Shown: positions 58,050 through 64,000 of the stretch, in pieces
Numbering within the stretch: the stretch's first letter is position 1
Layout of the letters: the number at the start of each line of letters is the position of its first letter
Origin: Celoporthe dispersa
Taxonomy: Eukaryota > Ascomycota > Sordariomycetes > Diaporthales > Cryphonectriaceae
Assembly (NCBI GenBank): GCA_016584495.1
Contig: WAID01000006.1
Location: 434,001-498,000 of the forward strand
DNA: 64,000 nt
Direction: 5' to 3'
Notes under the pieces: generated by a model
Told to the model about the DNA's origin: nothing
What the model saw: the letters and a program-made list of their open reading frames with translations, nothing else
The model's database searches: none
Made by a program: the position numbers and the translations under genes

Positions 58050-59754
58050 TTAAACTGAATTCTGATCGCTATGATCGTAAGCCCTCTCCATGATGCCTGC
58101 GGGAGAGGAAGCTCGAGATCTTCTTAGTGTCTGTGTCTCGCTCGAGTCAACCTCCACCTTTGCCTTCCAGCCCAGCCACCAATGCCCGGAAAAGAGCTCC
58201 TCCATCCTCTCCATAGGGACTCCCTTGGTCTCCGGGGCCCATAGCCCCAGCAGGACAAGCCCAGCAAGCGAGAAGCCAGCATAGAAGATGTACGTGCCAT
58301 AGACGTGGAGCGACACGAACATGTTGGGGGTAACCCTTACCACTGCGAACTGGAAGAACCAGTGGAGGGCCATGTTGAAAGCGTAGCACACATTTCGGAT
58401 GCGCGTGGGGAAGATCTCGGTGCCGTAGAGATACTGGACAGTGCAGAGGCCGATGGACCAGCCCACGGCGTAGAAAAACACGCTTGCTATGGCGGCGTCT
58501 GATGCCGCCTTGTCGACGTGGTCATGGCTGACCCAGATGCCCATGTAGATGGCCATGAAGACATGGGCAGTCAGCTGCATAGACAACCCCGCGATGAAGC
58601 AGCGCCGGCGGCCGATGACATCGACCATGCCCCAGGTGAACACCATGGTGAACAGAAGCTTGACGATGCCGTACGCGCCGGAGGTGATGAGTGATTTGTT
58701 GTGCGCGGTGACCCCGGCGTAGACAAAAATCTGGGGAATGTAGTAAGTGATGCCATTCCCTCCGGACCACTGCGCGACCGTCTGCATGGCGGTGGCCAGG
58801 AGGAACCGCTTGCGGTATGACGGCACGCTCCAGACCTCTTTGGCTAGGGACCAGTTAGACGTCTCGGACAGCAGCTTCTCCTGGGACCGAACCTGTTCCT
58901 GTATCTCGAGGTATTCCACCTGCAGCTCCTTGTCGTCGACCTTGTTGTTCCGCAGCCGCGCGAGAACGCTGAGCGCCTCGTCGCCTCGGTTCTTAGATGC
59001 CAGCCATCTCGGAGTGTCGGTCACCAGGAACGATGCCAAGAAGGCAAGCCCCATTGGGATCAGGGGGGATGGCAATGACCAGGCGATACTGCGCCCGGAC
59101 GGCTGGCATGGTGACGCTGGCGGCGTAGTTGATAAAGAAACCTGGCAGCAAGCCATGAGCCCTTTCTCTTCTGTGCAAGTACCAAAGAGGGACAGGGGAG
59201 GATGGAGGGAGAAGGGATGGATGATACACACCAAGAGACAAGAAGGACAACAGGAAGACCATCGAAGTACTGACGATCATGCCACGGCTCTTGGCCGGCG
59301 AGATCTCCGAGAGATAAAGGGGGCCGACGACAGTGAGCCCTCCAGCGCCCAGGCCGCCCCAGACGCGGGCGAAGAGGAGGAAGGCATAGATGCCAGACGA
59401 GAAGACCTGCATCAGGTAACCGCTCATGTACACACAGGTGAGTATCCTCCAGCTTCTGATGCGGCCAATGCGGTCTGTCATGGCCAGGGCGAGGAGGGAG
59501 CCAAAGGCGGCACCCAGGACCCCTAATGAGGTGATGTTGGCCTTCCTGCTGGCCAGGCCCGAGGCATTATCAAGCCACTGGCTGGCGTCGAGGTTGTAGT
59601 CATTCTTGAACGAGGGCAGCGAGATGGCAGCGCTGAAGCCGCCCTCGTCGTACCCCTTGGGGATGGACCCGGAGCCTATGACGACTATCGTGAGGACATA
59701 ATACCAGTTGATCGGGCCTTTCCCGAGCGAGGCGGCAGAAGACGAAGGAGACAT
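58050..59754 (-). CDS. MFS sugar-porter family transporter (hexose/quinate-like), one frameshift
   Basis: Two exons on the minus strand, 59232-59754 and 58050-59141, with a 90-bp intron (GTGTGT donor); about 537 aa. Sugar-porter signatures: GYDEGGFSAA in TM1, DRIGRIRSW after TM2, LYLSEISPAKSRG (PESRG-like) after TM4, TDTPRWLASKNRGDEA (PESPRWL-like), YYIPQIF in TM7, DVIGRRR, FPTRIRN and PETKGVPMERMEELF at the C-terminus. It probably imports a sugar, polyol or quinate-like acid across the plasma membrane. One extra G in the G6 run at 59063-59068 shifts the frame within TM5; both sides are open and conserved. It is divergent from an amidohydrolase, with a transcription factor beyond, suggesting a catabolic set. 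Confidence 0.88.
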
Positions 59755-61540
59755 GTTCGAGGACAAGCCACAGCCGGGGGGTACGGACCATGCCCCCCTC
59801 CCGAGGCAGTGGGCCTGCTGCGGATGTCTCTGCCGACACCTCTGGCGCTGCTGGATGGCCTCTAGCAGCCACGATCGGGTCTGTGGCCTCGGGTGCACCC
59901 CGCCGCCTGTGAGGCGGGAGGGTGGGGGGGGGAAGCAACGAGAGAGCTGTGGCGGAGGAGCGCACGCGCGGTGCCGGGTCGAGACGGTGCGGGTGACAGC
60001 TCACTCTCAGGTCGTCTGCTGGGAGGGTAAAGGGGGGAGGGGGGGCAGGAGGGGACAGGGATCTCTCCCCAGATGGAGGATCTTGAATCCTGCAGCCGTG
60101 TGTGAGGATGTCGTGCCAGCGAGCGCCTTGTGTCTTGCCCCGGGATTCGTCGTGGTCTAGCTTGGTCCGCCCCGCGTTGTTGATGTTGGAGAAAGAAGAA
60201 GAAGAAAAATCCCAGTGGCTCCTCCACTGACCTCTCCCGTTATCTCATCGTGGTGGGTCCCTGCGGTGGAGATGAACAAATATGCCTGGGCGGAAGTTGA
60301 CCGAGCCTGGCACAAGTCGCCAAGTCTCCTTTTTTTCCTTTTTCCTTTTTGTTTTATTATCGAGGTACGTATCCAGGCTCCAGTCGAACTCTATCTGGGT
60401 GACACGCATCGACTAAGTATTATGATATAAAAAAAGAGGCTCACACTAGTAGCAAGGAAACCAGACAATTCCTTCTCGTGTTGTGAACGGCTGCTATATC
60501 GTCGAAACCTGGCGCACACACACACACATACCAAAAAAACAAAAGGAGGGAAGGAGAAAAAAACCAAAAAACCAAGATAACCAGACAGAAGCTTACGGTC
60601 GGACCCGGGAAGAACCGCCGATGTCGTCAGAGCACTCTCGGTCAGAAGCCGTAGATCTTTGACCCGTCAGAAGTAGTGCCAGTGCCTTTGTGAAGAGCCT
60701 AGACCATTCCAAGGTCGCTCTTTCCAAGTCGCGGCGGTCTTTTTCTCTCTTGGTACCAGCGGAACTGTGCCGAAACAGTGTGTGTCGTGCTAGTCCCGAG
60801 GCTGGGCCTCTCTGGTTGATTAATCACACAGTAGGCAGAGGACCGGCGGCATGTGTTCGTACAGGAAGGTACGTCCTCCAGGTTCTTCCTGCCAGGGCAT
60901 GTACGACGGCTGCTTCCTGTTTCATGGTAACTACCACTGCAACCTCCGAGTGCTTAGGCTCTGCGGCCCGCCTGATTCCTGCATGCCAGCCAGCATGTCG
61001 TGATGCATGCAGCCTGGTGATCCCTCTCTCTTGCTCCTCCTCCATGCATGCATACATACATACAAGAATATACATCCAATACGGTACCTGGGAGTATGTA
61101 CCATAGATAGGATCGAGGCCTTTCCCCGATCGATGGGTATTCTCAGTAGTACCCACAGCTGTCGCCAGCCAGGTCCAGGCCAGACAGGATAAGAGGAGGA
61201 GGAGGTGCCTGCATTGACCGCATCTCACCCATCATTATCACGCACACCTTGATTCCTCCACCAAAAGAAAACCACGGCTGCTATTATACACACACACACA
61301 CACACACACACGCGCGCACGCACACACACACATACACACACATACACACACGCACGCACGCACATCCCTCTGTCTCTTTATGATCATGGCTGCTATTATT
61401 ATTCCTGCATGACCACATAGCCCAAAAGAGCTGCTCGGCACACATAGGAACCCCCCCCACCAAGGGGCTGTTCGCGGACGATTACATACCAGGCAGTGGA
61501 TCACCATCGCGCCCCGCCTGACCTGGGAGCCATCAACGGG
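59755..61540. promoter_or_regulatory. 1.8-kb divergent region between transporter and amidohydrolase
   Basis: Carries promoter and 5' UTR sequence of both genes. Low-complexity tracts are frequent: purine/pyrimidine runs at about 60010-60060 and 60330-60360, a short CA run at about 60515, and the CA/CG microsatellite at 61285-61365. No coding sequence is supported. Confidence 0.45.
61285..61365. repeat. CA-rich microsatellite
   Basis: About 80 bp of nearly uninterrupted CA dinucleotides with CG and TA interruptions. Such tracts can form Z-DNA; no function is claimed. Confidence 0.9.
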
Positions 61541-62641
61541 ATGGCCACGCTCCTCAGAAACACCCTCCGCCCAGGAGTCCTTGACAAAGGGACGTGTTCG
61601 CCCAAAAAGATCACCTCAGCGAGACCCGTCGACCCGGTCAACAAACCGTCTTCATCACACAAGGAGTACGCTGCCACGGCTCGGCGGCCACAAGAAGCTG
61701 CCAACAAGCCCTCGCCTCGCATACCACCAGGCTCCTGGGACAGCCACATGCACATCGTGGGCGACGAGGAGCGCTATCCTCTGTCTCCTACTGCCGTGTA
61801 CAGGCCTAGCACACACACTATTCCTCAGGCTATAGCCTTCGAGTCCTCGGTCGGGGCGTCCAACGTCGTCATCGTCCAGCCTTCCGTATACGGCCACGAC
61901 AACTCCTGCCTGCTCGACGCCCTGCGGGTGCTAGGCCCTGGCAGGGCAAGGGGCGTCGTGTCTCTTGCGCCGGAGGAGAGTACCCCCATTGCCCGTCTAC
62001 GAGAGTGGCACGCCTTGGGAGTCCGGGGCGTACGACTCAACATCAGATCCACTGGGGATCTCGTCGCTCGCGAGGGCGTCGAGGGAGAGCTCCGCCGATG
62101 TGCTGACGCGGCGCGGCCCCTGGGCTGGGTCGTTCAGCTCTACATACCTCTACACATGGTCACGGCCTTGGAACCTATCATCCCGACATTGGGAGTGAGG
62201 ATTTGCATCGACCACATGGGCGCCCCGGGACTCAGCCCGCATCCACCGACGGATCTGCCCTTGGACCCGTATAACCTCGACGGGTTCGACTCTCTGGTCA
62301 GGCTGCTCGAGGGAGGGAAAACCTTTGTCAAGATGTCTGCCCCTTATCGGCTTTCCGGAAACGACGACTATATTGGGCACGTCGAGCCAATAGCTCGAGA
62401 AATTCTGTAAGAAGCCCCCCCTGCAGGCTATGTCGCGGGATACGCTGCGGTCGGCTAATGTGTGTACAAAACAAGACGAGTTGCCCCCAGCAAAGTCGTC
62501 TTTGCTACCGACTGGCCTCACACGAGATTCGAGGGGCTCGACATACGGCCATGGATCGCGGCCGTGATCAACTGGTGCGACGGCGATCAGCAACTTGCCG
62601 ACAACATATTCAGGGATAATGCAAAAGAGCTGTGGGCCTGA
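61541..62641 (+). CDS. amidohydrolase 2 family TIM-barrel metal hydrolase (2-pyrone-4,6-dicarboxylate lactonase-like)
   Basis: Exons 61541-62406 and 62476-62641 with a 69-bp intron; 343 aa. The first in-frame ATG is at 61541. Metal-site motifs are visible: DSHMHI (HxH) near residue 67, a His in ICIDHMGAPG, and the C-terminal Asp in VFATDWPHT. The first 60 residues are basic and proline-rich (RPVDPVNKPSSSHKEYAAT) and could be a targeting or linker region. The family hydrolyses lactones or decarboxylates aromatic acids; the DxxxDWPH arrangement resembles 2-pyrone-4,6-dicarboxylate hydrolases. Substrate not determinable. The neighbouring sugar/quinate-type transporter and transcription factor point to catabolism of a plant-derived acid or aromatic. 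Confidence 0.87.
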
Positions 62642-63233
62642 AGCTGGACGCCATCTTGTATCAATTCTGTTTTGGGTTTCAATCACCGCGATACGGCGAG
62701 CGAGGCGTATGGTGGGACGAGCTGACGGCAGACATCCTGCAGCGGGAGCCTGCGGGCGTTATTGGATATCAACAGCCACTGCCGCTGTCATTTGAGGGGG
62801 TAGGGTGAATTGAACATAAGCCCGGGACTGGATCTTTATGATATCAACTTGGGCGTGCTGACGAATGTCCTGTAGCCACTTGAAGACCTTCACGGTGGTG
62901 CAATAAGGCTCGATCAACAATCGTGTTGGGTTAAACTTCGACTGGCAAAACATAGACAACAAACAAGGCTATGTCATAATACGAGGGCCTGCAGTGATAT
63001 CATTTTCTCTTCCCGCGCCAGAAGAAGAAGAAAAAACAACCTCCCCCAAAAACCAAACCATACTCCCAAAGTAATGCTCCATATGATATCACCTCCAAGA
63101 GTTAGTTCGATACGGACGAGCCTGCCCTCGAACAAGATGCAGTGCGCCTTCCCTCCCCTGGTATGCCTCCTTCCCGTCACCCCGTCACGTCACTGGCATG
63201 GCCGTCCCCCTTTGCCTGCCTCCTTGGCCCGCA
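62642..63233. other. intergenic region between convergent amidohydrolase and transcription factor
   Basis: 592 bp holding the 3' ends of both genes. No gene recognised. Confidence 0.5.
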
Positions 63234-64000
63234 TCAAGACCGGAAGCCGCCTGGTGGCCCGAATTGGTCGGGGTTCGTCATGTCTCCAAACGACGCACTT
63301 ATTGGCTGGACTGCGGAAACGGCCTCGAAGATGTGGTCGGAGATCCCATGATGCTGGAGATTGTGGTCGATCTTGCCGCCTTGTCCCTGGCCTGGACAGT
63401 GAAACAAGGTCTGCTGAGGCCCGGATGGCGTGGGGCTGGGAGAACCTGAGCCGGACATGTGAACCTCTGTGTTGCCCATCATGATCTCATGGTGGCTCAG
63501 GCGGTGTTGAGACGAGGCGAAGGAGTCCTGTCGGCCCCTAGAGGCCGGTGGTGGTACCGACACTGTGTGTTGGTGGTGTTGGTGTTGGTAGGTTGCTGCT
63601 GCTGCTGCTGCTGTTGTTGGTGGTGGTGGTGGTGGCTGCTGCTGACCTGATCCGTAGCGGCTGAAATCGACGCCCGACGCGATCCCTGGCGTCTGGATGC
63701 CCAGGTTGGCCAGCTCGCGCAGGATGAGGCCCACCGCACTGCCGACGATGGGGTTGATGTCCCTCAGGCGTGACAGGGCCCGGATGCAGAAATCCAGCTT
63801 ACGGATGGCCGGCTGCTGCTGCTGCTGCTCCTCTTCTGTCAGGGTGCCTGAAGAGCCCGCAGCTGCTTGGACCTGCAGCAGGAAAATGGACGACGCGATA
63901 TAGACGCTGTAGCTGAGAGACAGCACTGAGCGGTAGATGCCAAAGGACTTGCAGAAGAGGTCAAATATGGCAATGATGGAGGTCGCCGAGGAGACACACT
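63234..64000 (-). CDS. fungal transcription factor, C-terminal part (Q/P/A-rich)
   Basis: Open on the minus strand from the window edge (first full codon at 63996-63998) to a stop at 63234; about 255 residues visible. It opens with SIIAIFDLFCKSFGIYRS and YSVYIASSIFLLQVQA, the helical end of the fungal-specific transcription factor domain, then IRKLDFCIRALSRLRDINP and LILRELANLGIQTPG. Low-complexity tracts follow (polyQ, polyP, polyA, QHQHHQH), typical of activation regions. The Zn2Cys6 DNA-binding region would lie beyond the right edge, so this identification rests on the C-terminal pattern only. CTG/CAG and GGT trinucleotide runs at 63595-63645 and 63812-63830 encode the homopolymers. A regulator of the adjacent transporter and amidohydrolase is plausible. 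Confidence 0.75.
   Translation of the reverse strand, partial: CVSSATSIIAIFDLFCKSFGIYRSVLSLSYSVYIASSIFLLQVQAAAGSSGTLTEEEQQQQQPAIRKLDFCIRALSRLRDINPIVGSAVGLILRELANLGIQTPGIASGVDFSRYGSGQQQPPPPPPTTAAAAAATYQHQHHQHTVSVPPPASRGRQDSFASSQHRLSHHEIMMGNTEVHMSGSGSPSPTPSGPQQTLFHCPGQGQGGKIDHNLQHHGISDHIFEAVSAVQPISASFGDMTNPDQFGPPGGFRS

Noticed and set aside
59708..60160. 150-codon open frame upstream of the sugar transporter
   Set aside because: Overlaps the start of the transporter on the opposite strand and is low-complexity G/R-rich.
61238..61507. Cysteine/valine-rich 89-codon protein
   Set aside because: Arises from translating the CA microsatellite.

Overview
The window looks like part of the nuclear genome of a filamentous ascomycete (Pezizomycotina). 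The signs are genes split by short introns (about 54-140 bp, GT-AG with CTAAC/CTGAC-like branch sites), a highly reducing PKS cluster, a heterokaryon-incompatibility (HET) gene, and a 29-kb AT-rich tract of mutated retrotransposons with the pattern expected of repeat-induced point mutation (RIP). A RIP-active lineage such as Sordariomycetes is likely but not proven.

Left arm (1-23.9 kb): a biosynthetic cluster, cut off by the left edge. In order it carries a PrpD/2-methylcitrate dehydratase-like enzyme (partial, -), a DHA1-type MFS exporter (+), a TauD-type Fe(II)/2-oxoglutarate dioxygenase (-), a citrate synthase-like enzyme (-), a multi-pass membrane protein of unknown function (-), an approximately 2544-aa HR-PKS (KS-AT-DH-degenerate cMT-ER-KR-ACP, +), an SDR (-) and a Baeyer-Villiger-type flavin monooxygenase (+). 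HR-PKS, citrate synthase-like and methylcitrate dehydratase-like genes together are the signature of fungal alkylcitrate pathways (maleidrides, squalestatin-like compounds). The inferred logic is: the PKS makes a reduced acyl chain, the citrate synthase homologue condenses it with oxaloacetate, the PrpD homologue dehydrates the alkylcitrate, and the dioxygenase, SDR and BVMO tailor it. The BVMO/SDR pair makes this set of tailoring enzymes unusual.

Middle (about 24.1-52.96 kb): an AT-rich, RIP-like desert of nested Ty1/copia remnants. One structurally complete copia element is visible (42407-48557, minus sense): two 527-bp LTRs, a 5-bp AAATT target duplication, a primer-binding site matching the anticodon arm of initiator tRNA-Met, gag/PR/INT/RT/RNase H remnants and a polypurine tract. 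It sits inside the RT of an older copia copy that also carries two solo LTRs and a second 0.7-kb repeat, each with its target duplication. A 91-bp terminal-inverted-repeat element and three almost unmutated 0.7-kb repeats must have arrived after most of the decay. There is also a 23-bp EcoRI-palindrome minisatellite and a gag remnant of a different retroelement.

Right arm (53-64 kb): base composition returns to normal. It holds a relic of a PKS ketosynthase (-), a WW+HET-domain gene with two frameshifts (+), a sugar-porter MFS gene with one frameshift (-), a TIM-barrel amidohydrolase (+) and the C-terminal part of a Q/P-rich fungal transcription factor (-, cut by the right edge). The last three look like a small catabolic neighbourhood.

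Caution: seven single-base frame breaks, all but one or two in short G/C runs, occur in five genes that are otherwise open and conserved (citrate synthase, dioxygenase, PKS twice, HET twice, sugar transporter). The simplest reading is homopolymer errors in the assembly rather than true pseudogenes, and it needs checking with reads.
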